From positions 1 to 64,000 of the forward strand of contig NZ_FOTS01000007.1 of NCBI RefSeq assembly GCF_900114615.1: a stretch of DNA of 64,000 nucleotides. Reading direction: 5' to 3'. The translations under genes were made by a program, and so were the position numbers. The notes below the pieces were generated by a model. The model saw nothing but the letters and a program-made list of their open reading frames with translations. It had not been told where the DNA came from and ran no database searches. This document shows positions 1 to 8,988 of this stretch, piece by piece; the stretch's first letter is position 1; every line of letters starts with the position of its first letter. The stretch is from Pelosinus propionicus DSM 13327 (GTDB taxonomy: Bacteria; Bacillota; Negativicutes; DSM-13327).

Positions 1-104
1 AAATGTTACAATGTAAATGTTTTTGTATTCTTATTTTATACCGCCGCGAATATTATTAATAACTATGTTACAGGTTACTAAGTTATAGTTAAAATTTTGT
101 AATA

Positions 105-143
105 AAAAGGAACAGCCTAATTCAAGCAGCTGTTCCTTCTTTT
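105..143. terminator. Bidirectional Rho-independent terminator
   Basis: Arms AAGGAACAGC (107-116) and GCTGTTCCTT (129-138) are followed by a T-rich run on the plus strand, and the minus strand also has TTTTTATT after the stem. It can end mgsA on the minus strand and an unseen plus-strand gene entering from the left. Confidence 0.75.
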
Positions 144-179
144 TCAATGGGTCATAATTTTATCTAAATAAAAATATTC

Positions 180-554
180 TTATAGTGATTCGTTTAGTGT
201 AGAAACCAGTAAATGAGCGCAGACTACATTTGTTGCAACAGGTATATTATGTACATCACATATTCTAAGGAGGGCTGTGATATCTGGTTCATGGGGTTGG
301 GCCGTAAGAGGATCTCTTAAAAAGATTACCAGATCAATTTCTTCACAGGCGATACGTGCTCCGATTTGTTGATCACCACCAAGCGGTCCGGATAGATACG
401 TGGTGACATCGAGTCCAACAGATTCTTTAATTAGACGACCAGTAGTGGCAGTAGCGACTAAATGGTGTTTTGCTAGAATTTTTTGGTGTTTAACAACAAA
501 TTCCAACATGGTTTCTTTTTTACGATCATGAGCAATTAACGCAACAGTTTTCAT
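180..554 (-). CDS. mgsA: Methylglyoxal synthase
   Basis: Converts dihydroxyacetone phosphate to methylglyoxal and phosphate, a cytosolic bypass of lower glycolysis used when sugar phosphates build up. The 124-residue protein is compact, like bacillary MgsA. It shows the phosphate-binding TTGR stretch (38-41), the [12 protein letters not shown] segment holding catalytic Asp61, and FLRDPL...PHEPDI with His88 and Asp91, which match the catalytic His98 and Asp101 of the E. coli enzyme. It stands alone, facing away from the next gene, with a terminator just beyond its stop codon. Confidence 0.95.
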   Translation of the reverse strand: MKTVALIAHDRKKETMLEFVVKHQKILAKHHLVATATTGRLIKESVGLDVTTYLSGPLGGDQQIGARIACEEIDLVIFLRDPLTAQPHEPDITALLRICDVHNIPVATNVVCAHLLVSTLNESL

Positions 555-841
555 GACAACACCTACCTCAATTATAGATAGATAAATTATAACATAATTA
601 TTGTTACTAGTATGTTAAAGTTAATAACATAATGTTATTTTTTATCCATTAGCTAATTGCTTCAGAAAGTTCCTTTTCGAATTGATCATAAGCAAGTTTC
701 TTGCTTTTCATTGTCAAGGAAGCAAGATGCAAAGTTTAAAGATCATTAAACATATGATTGATTGGAGAAAGCAGGATGAACATTGTTTTATGGCGAATAG
801 AAAATAGTAATGAACCTTTAATTTGCAAGGAGTGATTAAAT

Positions 842-2578
842 GTGTTGCCATTTTTAATAATAGCATTCTTAGTAATTAATTTTTTATATTTCTTTATGGA
901 AATGCCCGTATTAGCATTTGGTTTTACGGATTGGTCGAATGTGGTTATAGCCTGGGGAATATTATTTTTGTTTATTTCAGCGTTGATTTTGTTGAATAAA
1001 TTTAGACTATTTATTGCTAAAACGGCTTGGGGGGAAGTATTAAAAAATTTATTTCCGCAGTTATTTCAGGAACGTCCACATGTTGTTGATATTGCTAACT
1101 ATCAGAATCAAGGACAAAATTATAAGCGATATAGAATGCTTGGCTTTGTAGGGATTGTATTATTAGTCGTTGGTGTGAGTAATTTGCTGATTCTACCGAT
1201 ATTAACAAGCGCTCCAATGCTATATAGCAGTTCTTACAGAGGTTTGTTAGGGGAGGTAAAGGAAAGTTCGTTTACTTCTGATATTGAGCCGATAAACTTA
1301 TCACAAATCCGAATTGTAGATGAGGAAACAGCTCGCAAGCTGGCTGAGAAAATCATTGGTGAAGTGCCTGCTTTAGGTAGTGAAGTGCAAATTGGAGAAT
1401 TATCGCTGCAAAAGGTACGAGAAAAATTATATTATGTCGCACCCTTAGAACATCGCGGTATCTTTCAATGGTTGACGAATTATACTAAGGGAAGTAAAGG
1501 ATTTGTGATGGTATCTGCGACAAATCCTCAAGATGTACACTTAGTGCAGTCAGTTAATGGCAAAGAGATATATTTAAAGTATCAAATGAAGGGGTTTCTA
1601 TTTGATTATTTACCTAGATATGTATATTTCAATGGATTTTTTAATATTGGTATTTCAGATTTTTCCTTTGAAATAGATGATGATCTTAATCCATATTGGG
1701 TTGTAACATTATATAAAAATAAAGTAGGGTATCACGGTTCTGATGCAGTCGGTGCAGTGATTGTAAATGCTCAGACAGGTGAAATTAGCCGTCATACTAT
1801 TGATGATCTGCCTCGCTGGATTGACAGAGTTCAGCCTGAGTCCTATGTATATAAGCAAGTTAAGGATTGGGGCGATTACATAAATGGTTTTTGGAATAGC
1901 GTATTCGCCAAAATGGGAACATTGAAGCCAACGGGAAATGAACTTCATCTCATTTATGGCAATGATGATAGTGTATATTGGTACACAGGGATTACATCAT
2001 CGGGAAAAGATGGAAGTTCTGTAGGCTTCATTTTAATTAACTCGCGCACGAAAGAAGCAAAATGGTATAAGGTGTCTGGGGCTGATGAGGGCGGAGCTAA
2101 AAAATCTGCAGAAGGTCAGGTACAGGAGAAATCCTATCGTGCCGGATATCCTATTTTATATAATATTGGTGGTGTGCCAACTTATATTGCTCCATTAAAA
2201 GATAAAGAAGGATTATTAAAAGCTGTATCTTTTATCTCAGTAGAAAATTACAACTTGGTTGGAGTTGGAGCCGACATTGAAAGCGGTTTGCGTGCTTACC
2301 AGCAAGTGTTGGCTAGCAAGGGAAATCAATTTGTTCCGAGTCAGGAAAATAAAGCCTTGAAATTGCAAGGTAAAATCAGCCGTGTTTCTCAAGTCGTCAA
2401 AGGTGGGGAATCCTATTTTTACTTTATGATTGAGGGAGATAATCGTATTTTTGTAGGGAGTTCGAATACGTCACCGAAAATTCCTTTAGTCAAGGTTGGA
2501 GATATTATATCCGTAACAGCCAATGATACGAAAGAAAGTACATTAAGCATTACTGATTTTAAAGGAGAGAGCTATTAA
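842..2578 (+). CDS. Large membrane protein of unknown function
   Basis: I do not recognise a named family. The 578-residue protein starts at GTG 842, chosen because AAGGAG (827-832) lies nine bases upstream; an overlapping ATG at 840 is out of frame. Three hydrophobic segments are visible near residues 1-30, 33-52 and 98-122. A long soluble region of about 450 residues follows, rich in aromatic beta-strand-like stretches and including many Gly-Tyr and Trp-Tyr pairs. This suggests an N-terminal membrane anchor with a large extracytoplasmic or cytoplasmic domain. A strong terminator follows, so it is probably transcribed alone. Function is unknown. Confidence 0.8.
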   Translation: MLPFLIIAFLVINFLYFFMEMPVLAFGFTDWSNVVIAWGILFLFISALILLNKFRLFIAKTAWGEVLKNLFPQLFQERPHVVDIANYQNQGQNYKRYRMLGFVGIVLLVVGVSNLLILPILTSAPMLYSSSYRGLLGEVKESSFTSDIEPINLSQIRIVDEETARKLAEKIIGEVPALGSEVQIGELSLQKVREKLYYVAPLEHRGIFQWLTNYTKGSKGFVMVSATNPQDVHLVQSVNGKEIYLKYQMKGFLFDYLPRYVYFNGFFNIGISDFSFEIDDDLNPYWVVTLYKNKVGYHGSDAVGAVIVNAQTGEISRHTIDDLPRWIDRVQPESYVYKQVKDWGDYINGFWNSVFAKMGTLKPTGNELHLIYGNDDSVYWYTGITSSGKDGSSVGFILINSRTKEAKWYKVSGADEGGAKKSAEGQVQEKSYRAGYPILYNIGGVPTYIAPLKDKEGLLKAVSFISVENYNLVGVGADIESGLRAYQQVLASKGNQFVPSQENKALKLQGKISRVSQVVKGGESYFYFMIEGDNRIFVGSSNTSPKIPLVKVGDIISVTANDTKESTLSITDFKGESY

Positions 2579-2581
2579 ATA

Positions 2582-2627
2582 AACAAGTCATCCTGCTACA
2601 AAAAGTAGAAGGATGACTTGTCTTTTA
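2582..2627 (+). terminator. Rho-independent terminator
   Basis: Perfect 11-bp arms ACAAGTCATCC (2582-2592) and GGATGACTTGT (2610-2620), with an inner GCTAC/GTAG stem, followed by CTTTTAT. It closes the preceding membrane-protein gene. Confidence 0.85.
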
Positions 2628-2706
2628 TATGGTAGATAAATTATAGTAGTATTAAAGAGAGATACTATAAAAGAATAAATCAGTATCTTTTATAGGAGGT
2701 TTTACT

Positions 2707-3093
2707 ATGAATTTTGATTTTGAGAAGTACTCGACAAAATATACAGATAAAAAACTATTTGAGAAACTAAAAAAATTTTCCCTGAAGGCTGGCAAAAAAT
2801 TAGTATATGTTGTTTTACTTTTATATTATACGTTACAAAAAGATAATGTTCCGAAAAAGGTGAAGGCGGTTATTATTGGAGCACTAGGGTATTTTATTTC
2901 TCCTTTTGATGTGATCACTGATTTTTTACCTATTATAGGATATACTGATGATTTTGGTGCGTTAATGATGGCGTTAGCAGTAGTTGCAATTTATATTGAT
3001 AAAGAGACGAAATCCCGAGCAAAATCCCGATTGGAGTCTTGGTTTGGTGAGGTAGATGAAAGTGAATTGGAAGAGGTTAATTCTAAATTATGA
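2707..3093 (+). CDS. DUF1232 (YkvA-like) membrane protein
   Basis: A 128-residue protein with the DUF1232 signature: a basic N-terminal part, then PKKVKAVIIGALGYFISPFDVITDFLP-type sequence near residues 50-78 (the conserved Y-x2-SPxDxIPD-like core) and a second hydrophobic helix ending near 98. The C-terminal tail is charged. The molecular role of the family is not established. It overlaps the next gene by four bases (ATGA), so translation is coupled with the first DUF445 protein. The ribosome site AGGAGG at about 2695 supports the start. Confidence 0.88.
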   Translation: MNFDFEKYSTKYTDKKLFEKLKKFSLKAGKKLVYVVLLLYYTLQKDNVPKKVKAVIIGALGYFISPFDVITDFLPIIGYTDDFGALMMALAVVAIYIDKETKSRAKSRLESWFGEVDESELEEVNSKL

Positions 3094-4331
3094 GCGCTAA
3101 TAAATATAAGGCAACTTGTATCTTGGGGATTGTCTCTTGCGGATTTTTAGTAAGCTATCCTTTTTCTCAGACTTTCTTTGGAGGGCTTTTAGCAAGAGGC
3201 TTTGGAGCTGCAATGATAGGAGGTCTAGCGGATTGGTTTGCTGTGTCTGCCTTATACCGTCGCCCCTTAGGCATACCTTTCCGTACCGCGATAATTTCTC
3301 GAAATCGGGAAAGAATCTTTCAGGCTTTAATTGATATGGTAGAGAATGAAATATTAATAAAAGAGAATATAAAGAAGAACTTAGATCAATATGATTTAAC
3401 GGAAACGTTGTTATATTTTATAAATGAGAGTAGCAGTAAGCAAGATGTGAAAAAAATGCTCTATCGCTTTTGGCAGGACTTTGCTTATCAAGTGAATCCG
3501 GAGGATTTAGAAGTATTAATTCAAGATTTTGTAGAAAATAATATAGAAAATATTAAAATCCTTCCTTATGCGATTCCTGTAGCTCAATGGTTTATGGAGC
3601 ACGAATATGATGATCAAATACTCGATTTTATCATTGAACAATGCATCCTTGCTGCGCAAAATGAAAAGTTTGTTCATTTACTGACAAACGTTTTTTCTGC
3701 TGTAACTAAAAAATATGAGCATGGCATGAATAGGCGAAAATTATTTAACTTGCTGATGGATTTATCCCCTAAACAATTGGCCAAGGCAGCTCAGCATGGA
3801 TTGGTCAGTATATTATTTGAAATGAAATCTCCCCAGCATCCTTTTAGGTTAGACGGGAAGGAAAAATTACATCAGTTTATTGACAGAATGCGAAATGATG
3901 CTGATTTTGGGGAACGGATCGAGTCATGGCTCCAGCTCAATATAATTTATAAATTTAAACTAGGAGAAAAAATCGCAGGGTCTATGGTGGCTGTATTTCA
4001 TAAAGTGATTCGTGATAATAGACTGGCAGTTAGAGGGATGGATTCTCTCATGGCACAGTTTGAGATTATGCTGGCGGATTTCTCTAAAAATAAGGAAGAT
4101 CGGGTAAAAACTGATTTGTATCTTAAAAGTGCTTTAGGGGAATGGCTAGATCGCAATCACGATGAAATTGGAAGAATTGTAAAAGAGAGCCTGAATGACT
4201 TCACCAATGAGAAATTAATAAATTTCATTGATAGCAAGATGGGTAATGATTTGCAAATGATCCGTATTAATGGTTCATTCGTTGGCGGTTTGGTAGGAAT
4301 GGCACTATATATATTGACCTATTGGTTATAA
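3090..4331 (+). CDS. DUF445 family membrane protein
   Basis: A 413-residue DUF445 protein. It has an N-terminal hydrophobic segment and the family hallmark GLADWFAVSALYRRPLGIPF near residues 45-65, then a long helical body predicted to be soluble. It ends with GNDLQMIRINGSFVGGLVGMALYIL, the typical C-terminal membrane segment. DUF445 proteins are widespread in bacteria and lack a firmly assigned function. The start overlaps the DUF1232 gene and the stop codon abuts the next DUF445 gene, making a three-gene operon. The paralogue next to it probably arose by tandem duplication (inference). Confidence 0.9.
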   Translation: MSANKYKATCILGIVSCGFLVSYPFSQTFFGGLLARGFGAAMIGGLADWFAVSALYRRPLGIPFRTAIISRNRERIFQALIDMVENEILIKENIKKNLDQYDLTETLLYFINESSSKQDVKKMLYRFWQDFAYQVNPEDLEVLIQDFVENNIENIKILPYAIPVAQWFMEHEYDDQILDFIIEQCILAAQNEKFVHLLTNVFSAVTKKYEHGMNRRKLFNLLMDLSPKQLAKAAQHGLVSILFEMKSPQHPFRLDGKEKLHQFIDRMRNDADFGERIESWLQLNIIYKFKLGEKIAGSMVAVFHKVIRDNRLAVRGMDSLMAQFEIMLADFSKNKEDRVKTDLYLKSALGEWLDRNHDEIGRIVKESLNDFTNEKLINFIDSKMGNDLQMIRINGSFVGGLVGMALYILTYWL

Positions 4332-4346
4332 ATGCAGGTGAGAGAA

Positions 4347-5636
4347 ATGAATAATAAAAGCATAGCAAATCAAGTCTTATTATTGGTATTTTTACTATTT
4401 TTATTGTCTGCATGGCTTAGACACTGCTATAAAGATATATTGGCTGTAGAAATGCTCTTCTCTGTAATGGAGGCGGCATTGGTAGGTGGGATTGCCGATT
4501 GGTTTGCAATTACTGCACTATTTAAAAAACCGTTAGGTTTCCCCTGGCATACAGCATTAATTCCCAGGCACCGTGAAAAAGTAATTCGATCCATTAGGAA
4601 TATCATTGACCAAGATTTACTTACGATACAATCGATTAAAAAAAGAGTAGAGAGTACTTGTTTTGTCACGTTGCTGATTGGTTTTGTAGACAATGAGAGA
4701 GGAAGAGAGTTCATTAGAAAATCGCTGGAGCGATTCTGTAGAGATATGATCAATAAACTTGATATTAGGGATTTAGTGAACCATATGGATAGTTTTATTA
4801 GAAAAGAAATAAAAAACATTGATCTTATTTCACAAATGGACAATGTTGTCAGATGGTTATTAGAAAATGACCGTACTCGAGTTTTAACAATGTACATTGT
4901 AGAAGAACTTATCATCCAGCTAGATAAAAATGAGGCAAAAGGTAATATTTATCAATATTTAGAAGAAATGACACAGGCAAAGAATCGGTCACCCTTAGAA
5001 AGAGCTGTTATTTGGTTAGGTGAGCAGACTAATAGTGTAAGCCTTTCTGATGCTACGGATGCCTTTTATGCAGAGATTCTGGCAATTTTGCAAGAGATAA
5101 AGAATCCTGATCATATTATACATAATAAAATTCATGAATTTTTAACAGCAATAGCTGAAGCATCTGAAAAGAATTATACTTGGTTAGAGCAAGTGGAGAA
5201 TTGGAAAATGGCATTGGCGACAGACCTAGAATTAGGTGATGCAGTAATTCCTATAACGGAGTATTTTCTAAAGACAACGAATCCTCAGTTCAGTTCTCAG
5301 CTCATGGATTGGATATACATTCAATTGGATCACTATTGGATGTTCTTTAAGGGAAATATTGAGCTGCAAGAATGGTTAGAAGTTCGCATTAAACAGATGA
5401 TAGATGAGCTTATCGAAAAAGAACATTATATCATTGGTGAAATTGTTCAAAGTGTTTTAGGGGAATTTAACAATGATAAGTTGAATCGTTTTGTCGAAGA
5501 TAAAGCAGGGAATGATTTACAATGGATTCGTATTAATGGTTCTATAGTAGGTGGCATAGTTGGCTTACTGATGTTTTTCTTCTTACATTATGTTTATGAT
5601 CCCTATGTCGTTCCCATTATCCAAAGTTGGTTTTAA
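4347..5636 (+). CDS. DUF445 family membrane protein, second copy
   Basis: A 429-residue paralogue of the upstream protein: ADWFAITALFKKPLGFPW near residues 45-62 and a closing GNDLQWIRINGSIVGGIVGLLMFFFL segment match the first copy in order and spacing. An ATG at 4332 abuts the upstream stop, but AGGTG at 4336-4340 sits at the right distance from ATG 4347, so the later start is preferred. The two copies share ends but diverge in the middle, as expected if they form a hetero-oligomer or have taken on separate tasks (inference). Confidence 0.88.
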   Translation: MNNKSIANQVLLLVFLLFLLSAWLRHCYKDILAVEMLFSVMEAALVGGIADWFAITALFKKPLGFPWHTALIPRHREKVIRSIRNIIDQDLLTIQSIKKRVESTCFVTLLIGFVDNERGREFIRKSLERFCRDMINKLDIRDLVNHMDSFIRKEIKNIDLISQMDNVVRWLLENDRTRVLTMYIVEELIIQLDKNEAKGNIYQYLEEMTQAKNRSPLERAVIWLGEQTNSVSLSDATDAFYAEILAILQEIKNPDHIIHNKIHEFLTAIAEASEKNYTWLEQVENWKMALATDLELGDAVIPITEYFLKTTNPQFSSQLMDWIYIQLDHYWMFFKGNIELQEWLEVRIKQMIDELIEKEHYIIGEIVQSVLGEFNNDKLNRFVEDKAGNDLQWIRINGSIVGGIVGLLMFFFLHYVYDPYVVPIIQSWF

Positions 5637-5641
5637 GGAAA

Positions 5642-5749
5642 ATGATGAAAGAGCGTTTTGTAATTGCAATACTGATCATTATGGTAGTCATATTAGAAAT
5701 CATTGATGAAGTCGCAAAAAGAATCACCTCTCTATACACGAGAAGGTGA
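5642..5749 (+). CDS. Possible 35-residue single-span membrane peptide
   Basis: A short frame starting MMKERFVIAILIIMVVILEI carries one clear hydrophobic helix followed by a basic tail ending YTRR. It begins five bases after the second DUF445 stop; AAGGAA (5635-5640) would serve the second ATG at 5645 better than the first. Its stop codon lies inside the operon's terminator hairpin. The hydrophobic core and the ribosome site argue for a real product, but the frame is short and unconfirmed. Confidence 0.35.
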   Translation: MMKERFVIAILIIMVVILEIIDEVAKRITSLYTRR

Positions 5750-5757
5750 TTCTTTTT
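5717..5757 (+). terminator. Rho-independent terminator
   Basis: AAAGAATCACCT (5718-5729) pairs with AGGTGATTCTTT across a CTCTATACACGAG-containing loop and runs into TTTTTATA. It ends the DUF1232/DUF445 operon. Confidence 0.85.
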
Positions 5758-5854
5758 ATAATACAATCAATAAAACTCTATTTTAAGAGTTTGGTCATAT
5801 ACTAATAGAAGGTTGCTGGAAAGTTATTTTATTAATAACAAGGGAGTGGTTAAG

Positions 5855-6547
5855 GTGAAGGTTGGTTTAGTAGGGATTGGACGTATGGGACGAGTATTGG
5901 CAGGATTGTTAGCGGGTCAGGTAGATTTAGTTATCTTTGATCGAAATATAGAGAAGATGGAAAAAGCAGCAGAAGAACTTAGTGTTTCTACTGTTAGTTC
6001 ATTAGGAGAGATGGCGGAATTGGGAATTGTAATTTTGGCTCTCCCTGATTCGGAAGTCGTGAGTAGTATTAAAGTATTTAATACTATAGGAAAAAACGTA
6101 ACTGTGATTAATATCGCGACGAATGTGAGCCAAGATATGCTAAACAGTATAGCGGATTCCCATGTAAAGTGTATTTGTGCTAAGTTTATTGGTCATGCAG
6201 GTGAGATTGCATTAGGACATTCTCCAGTCATTATTGTCAATCAGTTTCCTGTAGAGATAGTTGGGCAGACTGTGGAAATCTTTCAATTAGCTGGACAGGT
6301 AATCGTTGGCAAGGCAGATTTAGTGTATACCATTAATACGATAGCTGCTCAGAAAGCAATTGAAGCGGGCGTGACTATTGAGGAGATCTTAAAGAAAAAA
6401 GGGATTTCAGATCCAGGGATTATAAAAAGTGCTGTCGGGCAAGTTGCCGCTGGAGTGATGAAATCCTATGCTAATGGCACCCTGGGACCTTTTGCCAGGG
6501 AAATCGTACAATCTGTGAAAAATAAAAGCGAGACACAAAGCTTATAA
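5855..6547 (+). CDS. NAD(P)-binding dehydrogenase-like protein (6-phosphogluconate/3-hydroxyisobutyrate type fold)
   Basis: A 230-residue protein with an N-terminal Rossmann fold: KVGLVGIGRMG at residues 2-12 is the GxGxxG dinucleotide motif, followed by VIFDRN at the end of the second strand. The rest includes a helical C-terminal part and lacks the complete catalytic signature of 3-hydroxyisobutyrate dehydrogenases, so the substrate is unknown. The open frame extends to 5813, but AAGGGAG (5840-5846), eight bases before GTG 5855, and the position of the Rossmann motif fix the start there. It stands alone between two terminator-like structures. Confidence 0.75.
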   Translation: MKVGLVGIGRMGRVLAGLLAGQVDLVIFDRNIEKMEKAAEELSVSTVSSLGEMAELGIVILALPDSEVVSSIKVFNTIGKNVTVINIATNVSQDMLNSIADSHVKCICAKFIGHAGEIALGHSPVIIVNQFPVEIVGQTVEIFQLAGQVIVGKADLVYTINTIAAQKAIEAGVTIEEILKKKGISDPGIIKSAVGQVAAGVMKSYANGTLGPFAREIVQSVKNKSETQSL

Positions 6548-6578
6548 GTTTAGTGGGTGAAAAGATAGGAAATAGTAT

Positions 6579-6636
6579 GAACCACAAAGACGCAATGCCG
6601 CTGCAGCGGCATTGCGTCTTTGTGGTTCGATTTTTT
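6579..6636 (+). terminator. Perfect 50-bp palindrome with T-run, likely terminator
   Basis: Positions 6579-6628 read the same on both strands, centred on CTGCAG at 6601-6606, and are followed by TTTTTT on the plus strand. As RNA it forms a very long hairpin with almost no loop. It lies 30 bases after the dehydrogenase-like gene and is most simply its terminator. Confidence 0.7.
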
Positions 6637-6781
6637 AAAAATCTGTACCTGTTGAAAAATATAATTCTGTATATTTCAAAGAGGTCTATTTTGTTTTATA
6701 ATTGCATTAGAATTTAGAAGTCCTCAAAAAATAGACGATCCTAGGACTAAAAATAAAAACAAATACAGGAGGCATAACAAT

Positions 6782-7663
6782 ATGCAGCAAGGAACTTTTC
6801 GTGTAAAGACTGGGCTGGCAGAGATGCTTAAAGGTGGAGTGATTATGGATGTGACTACGCCTGAACAGGCCAAAATTGCTGAGGAAGCCGGAGCTTGTGC
6901 TGTAATGGCATTAGAACGTGTTCCAGCAGATATTCGCGCCGCAGGCGGAGTTGCCCGAATGGCTGATCCTACGATTGTCTTGAAGATCATGGAGGCTGTT
7001 ACTATTCCGGTTATGGCTAAAGGACGAATTGGACATTTTGTAGAAGCGCAGATCATAGAGTCGTTAGGAGTTGATTATATTGATGAAAGTGAAGTGCTAA
7101 CCCCTGCCGATGATAAATATCATATTGATAAGCATCAGTTTACAGTTCCCTTTGTATGTGGTGCTAAGAATCTTGGTGAAGCACTCCGCCGTATTGGTGA
7201 AGGGGCAGCAATGATTCGTACCAAAGGAGAACCAGGAACGGGTAATGTAGTCGAAGCAGTAAAGCATATTCGTATGGTTATGAGTGAAATTCGCCAGTTG
7301 CAGAACCTGCCGAATGAAGAAGTATCTGCCTTTGCCAAAAATATTGCAGCTCCGTTAGAACTTGTTATGGAAGTAAAAAAACTAGGACGCCTGCCAGTTG
7401 TTAATTTTGCCGCAGGAGGAATTGCGACACCTGCTGATGCAGCTCTGATGATGCAACTAGGCTGCGATGGCATTTTTGTTGGTTCAGGAGTCTTTAAGTC
7501 AGGTGATCCTGTAAAAAGAGCAAAGGCAATTGTAACAGCTACTACCTATTACAATGATCCTAAGATCTTGGCTGAAATTTCCTGCAATCTTGGAGAGGCT
7601 ATGGTGGGGATTGAGATTTCTGCAATAGCAGATCATGAGCGAATGCAGGATCGTGGCTGGTAA
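6782..7663 (+). CDS. pdxS: Pyridoxal 5'-phosphate synthase, PdxS lyase subunit
   Basis: Synthesises PLP from ribose 5-phosphate, glyceraldehyde 3-phosphate and ammonia supplied by PdxT; the cytosolic enzyme is a dodecamer with twelve PdxT subunits. The 293 residues show the expected (beta/alpha)8 sequence with Asp23, Lys80 (VMAKGRIGH) and Lys148 ([11 protein letters not shown]), matching the catalytic Asp24, Lys81 and Lys149 of the Bacillus enzyme with a one-residue offset. AGGAGG lies just upstream of ATG 6782. pdxT follows after 21 bases in the same operon. Confidence 0.98.
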   Translation: MQQGTFRVKTGLAEMLKGGVIMDVTTPEQAKIAEEAGACAVMALERVPADIRAAGGVARMADPTIVLKIMEAVTIPVMAKGRIGHFVEAQIIESLGVDYIDESEVLTPADDKYHIDKHQFTVPFVCGAKNLGEALRRIGEGAAMIRTKGEPGTGNVVEAVKHIRMVMSEIRQLQNLPNEEVSAFAKNIAAPLELVMEVKKLGRLPVVNFAAGGIATPADAALMMQLGCDGIFVGSGVFKSGDPVKRAKAIVTATTYYNDPKILAEISCNLGEAMVGIEISAIADHERMQDRGW

Positions 7664-7684
7664 GCAAGATAGAAGGCAGGGGTT

Positions 7685-8260
7685 ATGATGAAGATCGGAG
7701 TATTAGCATTGCAAGGCGCTTTTAGAGAACACTGCTGGATGCTGGAAGGCTGTGGAGTAACAGCAGTAGAGATTCGCAGGTCAGAGGAATTAGACAAGGT
7801 TAATGGTTTAATCATACCTGGGGGAGAAAGTACCGCCATTGGCAAGTTAATGGTACAGTGGGGATTGATGGATACGATTAAATCCAAAGTGAAGCAAGGT
7901 ATGGCGGTATTTGGAACTTGCGCAGGTATGATTTTGCTGGCAGAGAACATTATAGAAAGCGATCAGCCTCGCTTAGGACTTATGGATATTGTTGTTGTTC
8001 GTAATGCTTTTGGCCGTCAACGTGAGAGCTTTGAAAGGGATATAACAGTGTCTGAACTTGGAGCAGAATCTTTAAAAGCTATTTTTATTCGTGCACCTTA
8101 TATAGAAAGGGCAGGACGGAATGTAGAAATTATGGCAAGGGTAGAAGAGAAAATTGTTTTTGCTAGGCAAAATAATATCTTGGTCACTGCATTTCATCCT
8201 GAATTGACTATTGATAAGCGAGTCCACAAATACTTTATTGAAATGAGTAGAAAAGCTTGA
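7685..8260 (+). CDS. pdxT: Pyridoxal 5'-phosphate synthase, PdxT glutaminase subunit
   Basis: Glutamine amidotransferase that hydrolyses glutamine and channels ammonia to PdxS. The 191-residue protein has the class I glutaminase triad: Cys79 in FGTCAGM, and His171 and Glu173 in FHPEL. It also has the PGGEST loop (46-50) typical of PdxT. A second ATG follows the first directly, so the start may be 7685 or 7688. It ends against a strong terminator that closes the pdxST operon. Confidence 0.97.
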   Translation: MMKIGVLALQGAFREHCWMLEGCGVTAVEIRRSEELDKVNGLIIPGGESTAIGKLMVQWGLMDTIKSKVKQGMAVFGTCAGMILLAENIIESDQPRLGLMDIVVVRNAFGRQRESFERDITVSELGAESLKAIFIRAPYIERAGRNVEIMARVEEKIVFARQNNILVTAFHPELTIDKRVHKYFIEMSRKA

Positions 8261-8312
8261 TGGCAAAAAAATGATTGAGCATGTTTGGCTGCTCAATTAT
8301 TTTTTTGCCATC
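8259..8312 (+). terminator. Rho-independent terminator after pdxT
   Basis: A 22-bp stem pairs 8259-8280 with 8291-8312 with a single G-T wobble. The upper stem is TGATTGAGC/GCTCAATTA and the lower part is an A-run/T-run. The left arm begins inside the pdxT stop codon. Confidence 0.85.
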
Positions 8313-8418
8313 AACCATTCTAAAAATAAATATAAATTCAATCAATTTCAGAAGGGAATAGCAAAACATTACAGAATAATACAAGATAGAAATTTATATT
8401 GAAAAATTAGGAAGAATT

Positions 8419-8447
8419 TTGACATAATTAGTAAAACTATCGAATTT
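8419..8447 (+). promoter_or_regulatory. Possible sigma-70 promoter of the HMA2/P-type ATPase operon
   Basis: TTGACA (8419-8424) is a perfect -35 box; a weak -10-like GAATTT lies 17 bases on (8442-8447). Transcription would start near 8454, which supports the later start codon of the first gene. Confidence 0.4.
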
Positions 8448-8486
8448 ATAAGGATGAACAAGTACTACTATAGGATGGTGGCTATT

Positions 8487-8984
8487 ATGGACATAGGCAA
8501 TTCAAAGCCCAGTTTGGGATTAGTTATTTCTTTAGCAGGGAGCTTGCTGACACTGCCTTTAAATAAAAAATATCATATTGCTTTTGGTATTCTGCTTACT
8601 GCTTGGTCGGGGATACATTCTTGGCAGCATCGCAAAAGCTTAAGGAAGAATATATCCAAGGAGGTGAACAATGTGAGAGGGTTATTTACTGGTTGCGCTA
8701 ATTTTTTAAACCAGAAAACGGCTGTCTCATTTTTATCTCAGAATGTTGAAGTACTGCATTATGTACCAGGCAGGGTACGGCTTTATTCAAATCAGCTAAT
8801 CAACAATCCTGACAATGTGCAGCAGGTGGAAAGTTATTTGAATTCTATTTCTGAAATTCAGACATTTTCCATTAATCCAGGGACGGGTTCTGTTCTGATT
8901 CAGTATTCGCCGAATGATGTGGAAGGAAATCCATTGCTGACAGAAGTTGAAAAATTGGTGGTTAGGCAGTACAGGAGGAGATAA
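8487..8984 (+). CDS. HMA2-like domain membrane protein, first gene of P-type ATPase operon
   Basis: A 165-residue protein. Residues 8-45 hold two hydrophobic stretches (LGLVISLAGSLLTLPL and IAFGILLTAWSGIHSW). Residues about 88-150 form an HMA2-type domain recognised by VEVLHYVPGRVRLYS and the closing strand INPGTGSVLIQYSP. It lacks the CxxC metal site of classical HMA domains. AGGATGG (8472-8478) favours ATG 8487; the ATG at 8454 has no spaced ribosome site. It is the first of five closely packed genes ending in a small membrane protein, so it is probably an accessory subunit or regulator of the ATPase (inference). Confidence 0.75.
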   Translation: MDIGNSKPSLGLVISLAGSLLTLPLNKKYHIAFGILLTAWSGIHSWQHRKSLRKNISKEVNNVRGLFTGCANFLNQKTAVSFLSQNVEVLHYVPGRVRLYSNQLINNPDNVQQVESYLNSISEIQTFSINPGTGSVLIQYSPNDVEGNPLLTEVEKLVVRQYRRR

Positions 8985-8988
8985 GAGG

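Noticed and set aside
6629-6781. PdxR-type operator or riboswitch before pdxS
   Set aside because: No recognisable conserved element; the region only shows AT-rich sequence and a strong ribosome site.
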